NCBI GenBank assembly: GCA_018335935.1
Contig: JAGXRG010000012.1
Span: 186,001-250,000 of the forward strand
DNA from: Chitinophagaceae bacterium
Lineage (GTDB): Bacteria > Bacteroidota > Bacteroidia > Chitinophagales > Chitinophagaceae
Length of the DNA: 64,000 nt
Reading direction: 5' to 3'
Shown here: piece by piece, positions 34,226 through 44,600 of the stretch
How the letters are laid out: the number at the start of each line of letters is the position of its first letter
How positions within the stretch are numbered: the first letter of the stretch is position 1
Made by a program: the position numbers and the translations under genes
Notes under the pieces: model-generated
Database searches by the model: none
Seen by the model: only the letters and a program-made list of their open reading frames with translations
Told to the model about the DNA's origin: nothing

Positions 34226-34229
34226 GTTG

Positions 34230-35924
34230 ATGAAAAGATGGAGAATTTTACCTTATCAAGAACAATTAACCCAAGATTTAGTTAAGGCTTTATCTATTAA
34301 TTCAACCATCTGCCAAATCCTTACACAGCGTGGCATTCATACATTCAATGAAGCAAAAGAATATTTTCGTCCTCACTTAAATCAGCTACATGATCCTTGG
34401 TTGATGAAGGATATGCAAAAAGCTGTAGAGAGAATTCAACAAGCCTTCCAACAAAAAGAAAATATTTTAGTTTTTGGAGATTATGATGTTGATGGAACAA
34501 CTAGTGTGGCATCGATGTATCAGTTTTTAAAAAAACTGTACCCCAATGTTGATTATTATATTCCTCATCGTTATAAAGAAGGTTATGGCGTAAGTAAATT
34601 AGGCATTGATTATGCTAAAGAAAATAATTTCTCCCTCATCATATCTCTAGATTGTGGTATTAAAAGTGCTGATTTAATAAGCTATGCGAAAGATTTAGGG
34701 ATTGATTTTATTGTTTGTGATCATCATTTACCAGATGCAATTTTACCTCCTGCAGTTGCTATACTCAACCCAAAACAAAATGATTGCTACTACCCTTATA
34801 AAGAACTATGTGGCTGTGGAGTGGGTTTTAAATTGATGCAAGCACTAGCTGAAACTTTTAAACTAGAACCAGAATCTTATTTACAGTATTTAGATTTAGT
34901 TGCAACAGCTATAGCAGCAGATATTGTACCTATTAATGGTGAAAATAGAACCCTTGCTTTTTTTGGATTAGAGCGAGTAAATTCAAAACCATGTATTGGT
35001 ATAAAAGCTTTAATGGAATTAGCTGCAGTAAAAGATTCAATGACTATAAGCAATCTTGTATTCATAATTGCTCCACGCATTAATGCTGCTGGAAGAATGG
35101 ATGATGCTAAAAAAGCTGTTCAGTTATTTATTGAGCAAGATGTTGATCAAGCTTTTGAATTAGCAAAAATCTTACAAAGTGATAATTCTGATAGAAAAGA
35201 AGCAGATGCATCTATTACTGCAGAAGCCTTATCAATTATTGAAAATTGTAATGATGCCACAACCAGAAAAAGTACTGTTGTATATAGAGAACATTGGCAT
35301 AAAGGCGTTGTGGGCATTGTAGCAAGTAGATTAATTGAGAATTATTATAGACCTACAGTAGTTTTAGCAAAAAGTGGTGATATTGTTGCTGGAAGTGCTA
35401 GAAGTGTTCCTGGATTTAATTTATACGAAGCAATTTATGCTTGTAAGGATCATTTAATTGGTTTTGGAGGTCATTTTGCTGCTGCAGGATTAACACTTGA
35501 AGAATCTAAAATTGAAGATTTTAAAACTGCATTCGAAGAGGCTGTTGCCAAACATATTACTCCAGAACAATTAATACCAGAAATTGTTATAGATTCAGAA
35601 ATAAGATTTGATGAAATTAATCTAAGTTTTTATAACATATTAAAACAAATGGAACCATTTGGACCAGAAAATATGCGACCTGTTTTTATTTCAACTAAAG
35701 TATATAACACTGGCTTTTGTAAAGTTGTAAAAGAACAACACATTAAATTTAGTTTAAAACAAGGCAATACAACCATTAATGGTATCGGATTTGGAATTGC
35801 TGAAAAATTTTCTATCCTAGAAATGAACAGACCCATAGATGTTGTTTATACTATTGATTTAAATGAATGGAATGGTAACAAGTCTGTTCAACTTAAAGTA
35901 ATTGATATAAAGTTAAGTGAATAA
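34230..35924 (+). CDS. recJ: Single-stranded-DNA-specific exonuclease RecJ
   Basis: 564 residues from the ATG at 34230 (a TTG just before is in frame). DHH-family catalytic motifs in order: VFGDYDVDGTTSVASMY, SLDCGIKS, VCDHHLPD, ATAIAADIVPI. The DHHA1 segment has HKGVVGIVASRLIENY and GFGGHFAAAGLT, followed by an OB-like end. It degrades single-stranded DNA 5' to 3' in recombination and mismatch repair. Normal length for the family. Confidence 0.92.
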   Translation: MKRWRILPYQEQLTQDLVKALSINSTICQILTQRGIHTFNEAKEYFRPHLNQLHDPWLMKDMQKAVERIQQAFQQKENILVFGDYDVDGTTSVASMYQFLKKLYPNVDYYIPHRYKEGYGVSKLGIDYAKENNFSLIISLDCGIKSADLISYAKDLGIDFIVCDHHLPDAILPPAVAILNPKQNDCYYPYKELCGCGVGFKLMQALAETFKLEPESYLQYLDLVATAIAADIVPINGENRTLAFFGLERVNSKPCIGIKALMELAAVKDSMTISNLVFIIAPRINAAGRMDDAKKAVQLFIEQDVDQAFELAKILQSDNSDRKEADASITAEALSIIENCNDATTRKSTVVYREHWHKGVVGIVASRLIENYYRPTVVLAKSGDIVAGSARSVPGFNLYEAIYACKDHLIGFGGHFAAAGLTLEESKIEDFKTAFEEAVAKHITPEQLIPEIVIDSEIRFDEINLSFYNILKQMEPFGPENMRPVFISTKVYNTGFCKVVKEQHIKFSLKQGNTTINGIGFGIAEKFSILEMNRPIDVVYTIDLNEWNGNKSVQLKVIDIKLSE

Positions 35925-35953
35925 AAAAAGCTGTTCATTTACATGAACAGCTT
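35922..35953 (-). terminator. Terminator for the Cys/Lys-rich peptide gene
   Basis: A perfect 11-bp stem, aagctgttcat (35928-35938) with atgaacagctt (35943-35953), and a TTAC loop. On the minus strand it is followed by seven T. It abuts the recJ stop codon. Confidence 0.8.
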
Positions 35954-35970
35954 CAATAAATTTAAAGCAA

Positions 35971-36177
35971 TTAAGCTTTTTTAGCTGGAGCTTTTTCTTC
36001 TTTTTTTGCATCTTTAGAACACTCTTTTTTAGCGTCTTTTGAGCAACAGCTTTTCTTTTCTTTTGCAGTACACTCTTTTTTATCTTTTCCACAATCTTTT
36101 TTATCTTTTCCTTCACATGCAAAAGCTGCACCAGTAAACAACAATAATGCTGTACCTAAAACGAATAATTTTTTCAT
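35971..36177 (-). CDS. Small secreted Cys/Lys-rich repeat protein
   Basis: A 68-residue protein. The first 21 residues are a clean signal peptide (MKKLFVLGTALLLFTGAAFA). The mature 48 residues are nearly all Lys, Asp, Glu, Cys, Ala and Ser, with cysteines at regular spacing in KDxKKDC/KKEC-like units and one CC pair (CEGKDKKDCGKDKKEC, SCCSKDAKKECSK). There is no aromatic residue after the signal. It may bind metal ions or polyanions in the periplasm. An open frame on the same strand at 35913-36131 is a shadow. It has its own terminator; no partner gene is evident. Confidence 0.72.
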   Translation of the reverse strand: MKKLFVLGTALLLFTGAAFACEGKDKKDCGKDKKECTAKEKKSCCSKDAKKECSKDAKKEEKAPAKKA

Positions 36178-36245
36178 ACAATGGGGTTTAATGTGATTAC
36201 AAATATGCTGAATAAAGTGTTAAATCAAAAATTATAAATGTTAAA

Positions 36246-36905
36246 TTATGCCCAACTAGCTAAAACAGTAACGCCTCCTTTAACCACCTGATTTAATTGA
36301 ACATCAACTTTGGTGCCTACTGGTAATAAAACATCTACCCTACTACCAAACTTAATAAAACCATATTCATCAGTTTGGTTCACTTGTTCACCTACTTTAC
36401 TATAATTACAAATTCTTTTAGCTAAAGCACCAGCAATTTGCTTGTACAAAATGGTTCCATAATTATTTTTTACAGCAACACTCCAACGTTCATTTTCTGT
36501 TGAACTTTTTGGGTGCCAAGCCACTAAATACTTGCCTTTGTGGTATTGATTGTAAATTACCTCGCCACTCATAGGATGACGATTTTGGTGAACATTTGCA
36601 GGACTCATAAAAATACTTACCTGTATTCGTTTATCGTTAAAATATTCTACATCAGTAATTTCTTCAATTACCACAACTTTTCCATCGGCGGGACAAATAA
36701 TTTTCTTTTCATCAATAGTGAGTTTTCTATTAGGAACTCTGAAAAATGAAATGATAAATAAAAACAAAGCCAATGTAACTAAGAAAATAGTAATAGTTAA
36801 CCATGGAGTACTTTCACTACAAAAATTAAACGATAAAATATTAATGATACCAAAAACTAATGCTGTAAAGCCAATGGTTCTGTATCCTTCGTGGTGTATT
36901 GTCAT
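36246..36905 (-). CDS. psd: Phosphatidylserine decarboxylase proenzyme, short type
   Basis: 219 residues from the ATG at 36905 (MTIHHEGYR); the frame can reach a TTG at 36923. Two N-terminal membrane helices (about 10-29 and 35-55) precede the catalytic part with ICPADGKVV, FMSPANVHQNRHPMSGEV and the self-cleavage site Gly-Ser in IKFGSRVDVLLP. The Ser becomes the pyruvoyl group. It makes phosphatidylethanolamine. The short form with GSR instead of GST is usual in this phylum. It lies downstream of miaE in the same direction with a short gap. Confidence 0.88.
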   Translation of the reverse strand: MTIHHEGYRTIGFTALVFGIINILSFNFCSESTPWLTITIFLVTLALFLFIISFFRVPNRKLTIDEKKIICPADGKVVVIEEITDVEYFNDKRIQVSIFMSPANVHQNRHPMSGEVIYNQYHKGKYLVAWHPKSSTENERWSVAVKNNYGTILYKQIAGALAKRICNYSKVGEQVNQTDEYGFIKFGSRVDVLLPVGTKVDVQLNQVVKGGVTVLASWA

Positions 36906-36940
36906 ATTAAAATTAAAAAGCAAATATAGTTGTGTAAATG

Positions 36941-37558
36941 TTAATGCACCCTATCTCCTCGTATTTCTAAGTTTTTTATTACTTCTGTTTCGTATTTCAA
37001 CCATTCTTGCCAACGTTTGCGAACTCTAGCTTTAGGTAAATAATGTTCTGCTAATGTGATGAATAAGGTATAATGACCTGCTTCACTTTCCATAAATTTT
37101 CTATAGAACTTTTTTAAATATGCATCATTTAATCCTTCACTTAATCTTTTAAATCGTTCACAACTTCTGGCTTCTACCAATGCCATGGTAAGCATTTGAT
37201 CTAAAAAACGATCATCAATATGTCCGCCTTTTCTTTGAAATTCTATTAATTTATTTACATATTCATCTCTACGTTGTTTACCCAATTGTAATTTTCGTTT
37301 TTTCAACTCTGCTAAAACTGCTCTAAAATGCCCCCATTCTTCTGTTACAATGGGTGCCAAATCTTCAACCAATTTTTCCTTTTCAGGATATCGTTGAATG
37401 TACGAAATACAAGTCAGTGCTGCTTTTTGCTCACAATAAGCATGATCCGTTAAAATGTCTTCAATACTAATTTCAGCTAAGTTTACCCAACGTGGGTCTG
37501 TGGGAAGTTTTAATCCTAAAATATTCTTGGTGTGAGATGATAAAAGTTCTGTTGCCAT
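36941..37558 (-). CDS. miaE: tRNA-2-methylthio-N6-isopentenyladenosine-37 hydroxylase
   Basis: A 205-residue ferritin-like diiron protein that hydroxylates ms2i6A at tRNA position 37 with O2. Iron ligands are readable in DHAYCEQKAA, PIVTEEWGHFRAV, EARSCERFK and ESEAGHYTLF. The KRWQEWLKYE end is typical. It is the first gene of the leftward pair with psd and is divergent from priA. No miaA or miaB is in the window. Confidence 0.88.
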   Translation of the reverse strand: MATELLSSHTKNILGLKLPTDPRWVNLAEISIEDILTDHAYCEQKAALTCISYIQRYPEKEKLVEDLAPIVTEEWGHFRAVLAELKKRKLQLGKQRRDEYVNKLIEFQRKGGHIDDRFLDQMLTMALVEARSCERFKRLSEGLNDAYLKKFYRKFMESEAGHYTLFITLAEHYLPKARVRKRWQEWLKYETEVIKNLEIRGDRVH

Positions 37559-37595
37559 AACAAATAAATTCTCAACAAATATCTATACTAATAAT

Positions 37596-37603
37596 TAGTT
37601 TTG
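37596..37603 (+). promoter_or_regulatory. Candidate -7 box upstream of priA
   Basis: TAGTTTTG fits TAnnTTTG exactly. Transcription would begin near 37610, just after the A of the ATG at 37608. This favours the downstream TTG at 37689 as the real priA start. No matching TTG -33 element was seen. Confidence 0.35.
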
Positions 37604-37688
37604 AAAAATGTACTTTGATGTTTTTTCTTTCAAACGATTTTCACCTATTTCAAATGAATCTTCTTTACTTTTTGAAGAGAAAATATCC

Positions 37689-40136
37689 TTGTATGCTTCT
37701 ATCATCATTCCTTTATCATTACCTACAACTTTTACTTGGGCAATTCCAGCTCATTTAACAAATAAAGTACAAGCTGGATTAAGAGTAGAAGTTCAATTAA
37801 AAAATAAAAAGTATGCAGGAATCATTAAATCATTATTTACAGAAAAACCAGAAAATTTTAAGCCCAAAGAAATTTTAAGTGTAATTGATGAAGAGCCCAT
37901 TATTCATCCGTATCAAATTCAATTGTGGAGTTGGATTGCAGATTATTACATGTGCAATGAAGGTGATGTGATGCAAGCTGCTGTGCCTGCTAATCTTAAA
38001 CTGAATAGTGAAACTATAATCATCTGGAATGAAGACAATGAATACGATTTGAACGATGGTTCGTTATTTACAGACAATGAATATGTAATTGCAGAAGCTC
38101 TAGAAATAAAGCAAGAATTGAAGTTGAGTGAGGTTCATCAACTTTTAAACACAACCAATGTTTATGCAGTAATTAAAAAATTGCTCGATAAAAAAGTTTG
38201 TTATGTATGGGAAGAGTTGAAGGAAAAATATAAATCGAAAAAAGAAATTTTTATTTCTTTAGCAGAACAATTTAAAAATGAAGATGAACTGAGTGAACTA
38301 TTGAATAATTGGAAGAGAGCACCCAAACAAATGGAATTGTTATTAGCTTATCTGCATTTAGAAAAGAAAGATGGCGAAGTTACCCAAAATGAATTGCTAA
38401 AAAAAGCAAATGCTTCCATTGCACAGCTAAAAGGTTTAATTGAAAAAAATATTTTAGTTGCAGAAAAAAGAGAGGTAGATAGAATTAATCAAATTCCTAA
38501 AGAAGTTTCTATTGATTTTAGTTTAAGTCAAAATCAACAAATTGCCTTAACCAATATTGAAAATAATTTTTTAGAAAAAAATGTTTGTTTACTTCATGGC
38601 ATAACATCGAGTGGAAAAACTTTGATCTATATTAAACTTATAGAACATTATATAAAAAATAATGAGCAGGTATTATACTTATTACCAGAGATTGCTTTAA
38701 CCACACAAATTATTAGAAGATTACAAAAACATTTTGGAGGAAATATTGCTATCTATCATTCAAAATTTAACTCCAACGAAAGAGTTGAAATTTGGAACAA
38801 AGTAAAAACGGGTGAAACCAAAGTGATTCTTGGTGCAAGAAGTAGCATCTTTCTTCCATTCAATAATTTAAAACTCATTATTGTTGATGAAGAACATGAC
38901 TCGAGTTACAAACAACAAGATCCAGCACCAAGATACAATGCAAGAGATGTTGCTATATATTATGCATCTTTAATCAATGCAAAGGTTTTATTAGGCAGTG
39001 CAACACCCAGCATTGAATCTTATTACAATTGTTTACAAAACAAATATGCTTTAGTTGAGTTGAATGAACGATATGGAACAGGTTTTTTACCAAGCATTGA
39101 AATTGTAGATTTAAAAAAAGTAGAAACAAAAGAAAGAGGAAAAATTCCTTTATCACCTCAATTGATTCAAGCATTACAAGAAACCATTGAACAAAAAAAA
39201 CAAGCCATTCTTTTTCAAAATAGAAGAGGTTATTCGCCTTACATTATTTGCAAAACTTGTGGTTGGATTCCACAATGCAATCATTGTGATGTTACCTTAA
39301 CTTTTCACAAATCAAAAAACAAATTAAATTGTCATTATTGTGGTAGCACTTATCCTTTAATCAATACTTGTGTAGCTTGTGGCAATCATGAATTTGTTTT
39401 TAAAAATTTTGGAACAGAAAAACTAGAAGAATTAGTTGCAGAAAATTTACCTACTGCTAAAGTAGCTAGAATGGATTGGGATACTGTAAAAGGTAAAAAT
39501 GAACACGATAATTTAATTAAACTTTTTGAACAAGGAAGAATTGATGTATTAGTAGGAACTCAAATGGTGGTTAAGGGCTTAGATTTTGAAAATGTAAATT
39601 TGGTAGGCATTGTTGATGCTGATGGTATTTTAAATTTTACAGATTTTAGGGTGAATGAAAGAGCTTTTCAACTCATGGAACAAGTGAGTGGTAGAGCTGG
39701 AAGAAAAGATGGTGTAAGTAAAGTTTTGGTTCAAGTCACGAACACCACACATCCTGTGTTACATTATGTGCAAACACACGATTATAAAAAAATGTTTCAA
39801 TTTGAAATTGAAACTAGAAAAGCTTATCAATACCCTCCATTTTTTAGAATCATCAACATCACTCTAAAACATAAAAAAAATAATGTTGCAGAAGAGGCTG
39901 CGAACATTATGATGAAGGGTTTACAAACTCATTTTAGTAAATTCATTAATGGGCCAGCACAACCACCAGTTGATAGAGTGAGAAATCAGTATTTATGGGA
40001 GCTGCAAATAAAACTTCCGAAGGATAAAAACTGGATTGAACAATGCAAAAGAGAAATACAACAACACATTGCTATTATTCAAAATCATGCAACTTATAAA
40101 AGAGTAAGTATAGTTATTGATGTTGACCCTATCTAA
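37689..40136 (+). CDS. priA: Primosomal protein N' (PriA helicase)
   Basis: 815 residues from the TTG at 37689. The frame opens at an ATG at 37608, but family members begin directly with a segment like YASIIIPLSLPTTFTWAIP, which the TTG supplies. A DNA-binding N-terminal part is followed by the helicase core: Walker A GITSSGKTLIYIKL, DEAH-type VDEEHDSSYKQ and LLGSATPSIES. The zinc region is CKTCGWIPQCNHCDVT with CHYCG and CVACG. GTQMVVKGLDFENV and SGRAGRKDG close the motor. It restarts stalled replication forks. Confidence 0.93.
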   Translation: MYASIIIPLSLPTTFTWAIPAHLTNKVQAGLRVEVQLKNKKYAGIIKSLFTEKPENFKPKEILSVIDEEPIIHPYQIQLWSWIADYYMCNEGDVMQAAVPANLKLNSETIIIWNEDNEYDLNDGSLFTDNEYVIAEALEIKQELKLSEVHQLLNTTNVYAVIKKLLDKKVCYVWEELKEKYKSKKEIFISLAEQFKNEDELSELLNNWKRAPKQMELLLAYLHLEKKDGEVTQNELLKKANASIAQLKGLIEKNILVAEKREVDRINQIPKEVSIDFSLSQNQQIALTNIENNFLEKNVCLLHGITSSGKTLIYIKLIEHYIKNNEQVLYLLPEIALTTQIIRRLQKHFGGNIAIYHSKFNSNERVEIWNKVKTGETKVILGARSSIFLPFNNLKLIIVDEEHDSSYKQQDPAPRYNARDVAIYYASLINAKVLLGSATPSIESYYNCLQNKYALVELNERYGTGFLPSIEIVDLKKVETKERGKIPLSPQLIQALQETIEQKKQAILFQNRRGYSPYIICKTCGWIPQCNHCDVTLTFHKSKNKLNCHYCGSTYPLINTCVACGNHEFVFKNFGTEKLEELVAENLPTAKVARMDWDTVKGKNEHDNLIKLFEQGRIDVLVGTQMVVKGLDFENVNLVGIVDADGILNFTDFRVNERAFQLMEQVSGRAGRKDGVSKVLVQVTNTTHPVLHYVQTHDYKKMFQFEIETRKAYQYPPFFRIINITLKHKKNNVAEEAANIMMKGLQTHFSKFINGPAQPPVDRVRNQYLWELQIKLPKDKNWIEQCKREIQQHIAIIQNHATYKRVSIVIDVDPI

Positions 40137-40138
40137 AA

Positions 40139-40504
40139 CTATTCAACATTTTTATCTTTATTGATCTCTTTAAATAACTCTTCCATTTTAAAAACATAAT
40201 CTAAAGTATCATCAATGTAGTAATGTATCACTGGCATTCTACGCAGTTGTTTGCCAACTTTTGCAGTTAATTCTTTTTTAATTTCCCAAGCTTTACTTTC
40301 TATTTGTTTTAAAGTAGATGTTGCATCTTCTATTTGAAAAAGACTTAAATAAATTCTTGCTTCCAATAAATCTGGGGTTACTTTAATGGATGATATTGAA
40401 ACCATTCCACCATTCATCATATTTAAGCCTAACTTAGTGAAAATAGAATTCATTTCTTCTAATAAAACTGCTGCAACCTGCTTTTGTCTTTTTCCTTCTT
40501 CCAT
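40139..40504 (-). CDS. rbfA: 30S ribosome-binding factor RbfA
   Basis: A 121-residue KH-like protein with the family pattern: RQKQVAAVLLEEMNSIF at the N-terminus, VSISSIKVTPDLLEARIYLS in the middle and IHYYIDDTLDYVFKMEELF at the end. It matures the small ribosomal subunit and helps cold growth. Its stop lies two bases from that of priA. It is divergent from rlmN across a 73-base gap. Confidence 0.88.
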   Translation of the reverse strand: MEEGKRQKQVAAVLLEEMNSIFTKLGLNMMNGGMVSISSIKVTPDLLEARIYLSLFQIEDATSTLKQIESKAWEIKKELTAKVGKQLRRMPVIHYYIDDTLDYVFKMEELFKEINKDKNVE

Positions 40505-40531
40505 AATAACTGTATTGGCAACAAAAATAGT

Positions 40532-40539
40532 TACTTTTG
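40532..40539 (+). promoter_or_regulatory. Candidate -7 box upstream of rlmN
   Basis: TACTTTTG matches TAnnTTTG exactly and lies 38 bases before the rlmN start. The nearest TTG upstream (40515-40517) leaves only a 14-base spacer, shorter than usual. Confidence 0.35.
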
Positions 40540-40577
40540 CACGTTAAAACTAAAAGAACAGTTATTCAATAGAAATC

Positions 40578-41615
40578 ATGTCGAAACAAAATATTAGAAC
40601 ACTTACACTTTCAGAAATTGAAAATTATTTCATTCAACAACAACAGCCTAAATACAGGGCAAAACAGTTATACGAATGGTTATGGCAAAAACATGCAACA
40701 AGTTTTGAGGACATGAGCAATATTGGTAAGGAATTAAAATATCATTTAAAGAACGATTTTGAATTACTGCCCTTACAATTAGATGCTACTCAGTTTAGCG
40801 AAGATGGAACCATTAAAAGCAGATTTAAAACTCATGATGGCTATTTAATTGAAGGTGTTTTAATTCCAACAGAAGAAAGAAAAACAGCTTGTGTTTCTTC
40901 GCAAGTAGGCTGTAGTTTAAGTTGTAAATTTTGTGCAACAGGAAAAATGGATAGAAAAAGAAATTTGACCTTCGATGAAATCTACGATCAAGTTGCCATG
41001 ATTAACAAACAAAGTTTATCATCATACAATCAAAAACTCACTAATATTGTTTTTATGGGTATGGGTGAACCTTTAATGAATTATGCCGGAGTTTTAAAAT
41101 CAATAGAAAGAATTACTGCTGTAGATGGTTTAGCCATGAGCCCAAGAAGAATAACAGTTTCAACAGCTGGAGTGGCCAAGCAAATTAAAATGTTAGGCGA
41201 TGATCAAGTAAAATTTAAATTAGCATTATCGTTACATGCTGCAAACGATAAGAAGCGTAATGAAATTATGCCTATTAATGAAAGTAACAACATCAAATCG
41301 TTAATAGAAGCATTAAATCATTATTACAAGCAAACTGGCAATAAAGTTACTTTTGAATATATTCTGTTTAAGAATTTTAATGATACTTTAAAAGATGCTG
41401 ATGAATTAGTGAAGTTATACAGACAAGTTCCTACAGACTTAATTAATATTATTGAATACAACCCAATTGATGGTTTTGATTTTGTAAAACCAGAAGAAGA
41501 TGTTACAGAACAATTCATGAACTATTTAGAAAAAAACAGAGTGAATTCTAGATTAAGAAGAAGTAGAGGTAAAGATATTGATGCAGCTTGTGGACAGTTG
41601 GCCAATAAGGGTTAA
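40578..41615 (+). CDS. rlmN: Dual-specificity 23S rRNA/tRNA adenine-C2 methyltransferase RlmN
   Basis: A 345-residue radical-SAM enzyme methylating A2503 of 23S rRNA and A37 of some tRNAs. The iron-sulfur motif is CSLSCKFCATGKM. Also visible are GMGEPLMNY, MSPRRITVSTAGVAKQI, ALSLHAANDKKRNEIMP and the second catalytic Cys in IDAACGQLA near the end. KAYQ-type N-terminal (PKYRAKQLYEWLWQK) is standard. The stop overlaps the tamB stop by four bases. Confidence 0.93.
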   Translation: MSKQNIRTLTLSEIENYFIQQQQPKYRAKQLYEWLWQKHATSFEDMSNIGKELKYHLKNDFELLPLQLDATQFSEDGTIKSRFKTHDGYLIEGVLIPTEERKTACVSSQVGCSLSCKFCATGKMDRKRNLTFDEIYDQVAMINKQSLSSYNQKLTNIVFMGMGEPLMNYAGVLKSIERITAVDGLAMSPRRITVSTAGVAKQIKMLGDDQVKFKLALSLHAANDKKRNEIMPINESNNIKSLIEALNHYYKQTGNKVTFEYILFKNFNDTLKDADELVKLYRQVPTDLINIIEYNPIDGFDFVKPEEDVTEQFMNYLEKNRVNSRLRRSRGKDIDAACGQLANKG

Positions 41616-44600
41616 TTACTTTTAGGCTCTACAAATTCTATTTGTTTATTCTTTTTTTCGAAGGGACTGTTATCGAAATCTTTTTTATAAGAAATACCAA
41701 TACCTTGTCTGTTTCTTCTGCCTAAAGAGTTGCCACTGATATCTAAACTATTTTTACTGAATACTATAAGTACTAAATTTTTATCGTTAGTTAAACTCCA
41801 TTCAACATTCCAGTCTGGTAGCCATTGAAAGTTACCACTTTGAGCAGATGAACGAAGATTAATATCAAAGTCGCTACCAAAAGTAAATCTCACTTTATCG
41901 CTAAAAAAACTTTTACCAATTTTGAATTTTAAATTATACCTGTCGAACTGAGAAGATGTTGCATTGATATTACCCTGAGAAAATAAATCGTTACTACTAT
42001 ACACGTTCGATGATAAATCGAAAGCTAAACTTTTATCGTTAGTAATTTTATATAAAAGGTTGGTAAAGGTTTTATTTATTTGTCGGGTTAAAATAGATGA
42101 AATACTGTTAACCCCAATAGAAGTAAAATTGGTTTGTTCAACACTGGCATCACCATATGGAGCAAAAGAATTGAATACAATTAGATAAGTAACTTGTTTC
42201 AGCATTTCATTTTCATCACTTTCAATTTTTCTTCTAAATCTATCAAAAACATCATCATTTTTAATTGGACTATTTTGTGGAAAATCGAATCTAAATTTAA
42301 TATCAGGTTGCATTAATTTTCCTGTTAATGTTGCAATTACATAAACATCATCTCTGTAATTTCTACTTGCTGTATTAAAAGAAGCCTGTGCATTTCCAAT
42401 AAGTTCTTTAATGCTGATATTCTTAGCTTCAAACATGGCATCAATATGTACATTAGCATCATAAGGACTACCACTCCATTCAATAAAATTATTATCACCT
42501 TTCTTTAATATAAAAGGTTTACGAATAAAAGATTGAAAATTGAAATCGTAACTTCCCTCTTCAATATTATATTTTCCTCTGATATCTAAATCTTCATTTG
42601 TACCAACTTTTATTTTAATTCTTCCATTGCCTTTTGCTTTAATCACATCACCTGTTACTTCATCAAGTATTACATCAAAATCAACTTTATTATTGGCTAT
42701 TAAATCTAAATCAACACTTAAATTAAAATTACTTTGCTTTTTAACTTCTGTCATTTCTACACCAATAGGTCTAAACACAATAAAACTTGCATCACTAGTT
42801 TCTCTACTATTTGAATTAGGAATGGTAAAATGAGAAGCTTCATTAGCCTCACTGGTAATAATCATTTTACAATTATCTTCAGGTCCTTTAAAAATCAATG
42901 TTGCTTTACCTATTGCATGACCATAAAAAAGATTATTATCAGTAAAACTTGTGTTAATGAGCAATAGTTTATTTGTTGATAAATCAAAATCAAAAGTGAG
43001 TTTTTTAAAATGTTTCTCATAGAGTTTACCCCGTACATTTCCAATATTTCCAAGTGTATCTTTTATTATAAACTCGCCAAAATCAATTCCATCTTTATCA
43101 AAAGAAATAAGTGCTGAGTCAATTAAATATTTAACTTGTGTATAATTGACTTTTAAGCTAGCATTTGTCAGATTCACTTTTCCAGCAAGGTCAAGTTCAC
43201 TAGGGCTTCCAGATATATTTAAATTGCCAGTAGCATATCCTTTTAGGTTAGAAAAAACATCATATCCTATTAGTTTTTGAACGAGATCTATTTTTGAATT
43301 ACTCAAGTTCAAAATGGTGTTTATGGGTTTTACTGCATTTGCTTTTACATCAAATAATCCGTCAATGGTAAAATTATAGTCTTTATTTGGGGAGATTATG
43401 TTTGCACTAATTAATCCAGTTCTGCTGTTGTAATTAGACTTAATGTAAGCAACACCAACCGAATCTGTATCAATTCTGAATTGATCAATTTTTAAATTTG
43501 CAAAAGCATTTATTTTTCCAAACACATCATCAACATGTATATTTCCATTTGTAATGCCTTCTATTTTTAGGTCTTTCAAGAATAGTGAAGTCAAATCTCC
43601 AGCTACAACATTTTTAAGAACAATATCTAAACTACTTGTATTACCACCTTCATCTGGAGAAGTCTCAATTGATATTTCTTGAAATCCTTGAATGAACTTT
43701 ACTTTTTTAGCTTCTGTAAGATTTTTAGTTAAATTTATTTCACCTTCCTTATCTAAATTCCAACGTTTATCATTTAATACAAAAGATGAAGGGTTAAATT
43801 TAATTTTTACACCATTTGTAGAGGTTTCAACAATAGCATTCAAGTTGGCATCATTCAAAGTATTGCTAGCACTTGTTTTCAGAGAAATATTTGATAAATC
43901 TTTGTGTGATGTAATTGAAATTTTTGTATTAGGAAAGTTTAAACTATCACTTACCTTAAAATTATTCATCACCCCTGTGAGAGATAAGGTGTCAATATTT
44001 CCTCTACCTTTAATTGATAATCCTGTTGCTTCAAAATTATTGTATCTGCCATATGGCATTAATAAATCTAAGTCGAATTTACTATCTTTTGTGTCTATAA
44101 TACCTGATAATCGAGCATCATTAAATCCTTTAATTTTTTTATCAAATAGTTGCAAATAAGGCTCAACATAACGTGTAGTTAAATCAAACTTAAATTGCTG
44201 ATCTTTTATTAATCCTTTTGGGGCTGCAATGTAGGCAGGATAATAATTGTGCAAAAAATGCTGAAAGGCATTGGGTAAATCTAGAATTTTAAAATCTCCA
44301 TAAATATTAGCACTAAAATCATTTGAAGCTAAATGTAAATACTTTGTTGAATCGTAATAATCTGAAAAGAGATTTAATGAATCGAACTTTATAGTTGCAT
44401 TTTTATTGCTAATAGATGCATTTAAAAATTTTGCAGAACCTTTAAAATTATCAATGTTGGTGCCCGTAAAATTAATATCGAGTAAACCTATTAAACTCAA
44501 TGGTTCATTCGAAAAATTAAGAGCTTTAAGGTTAGATTGTTTTAAATCTGCAAGTATATTAAACTGTGGTAATTCTTTCGAAAAATCTGCTTCAGCGTTT

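Noticed and set aside
35913-36131. A second frame over the Cys/Lys-rich peptide gene
   Set aside because: It is a low-complexity shift of the same bases, lacks a signal peptide and runs into the terminator hairpin.
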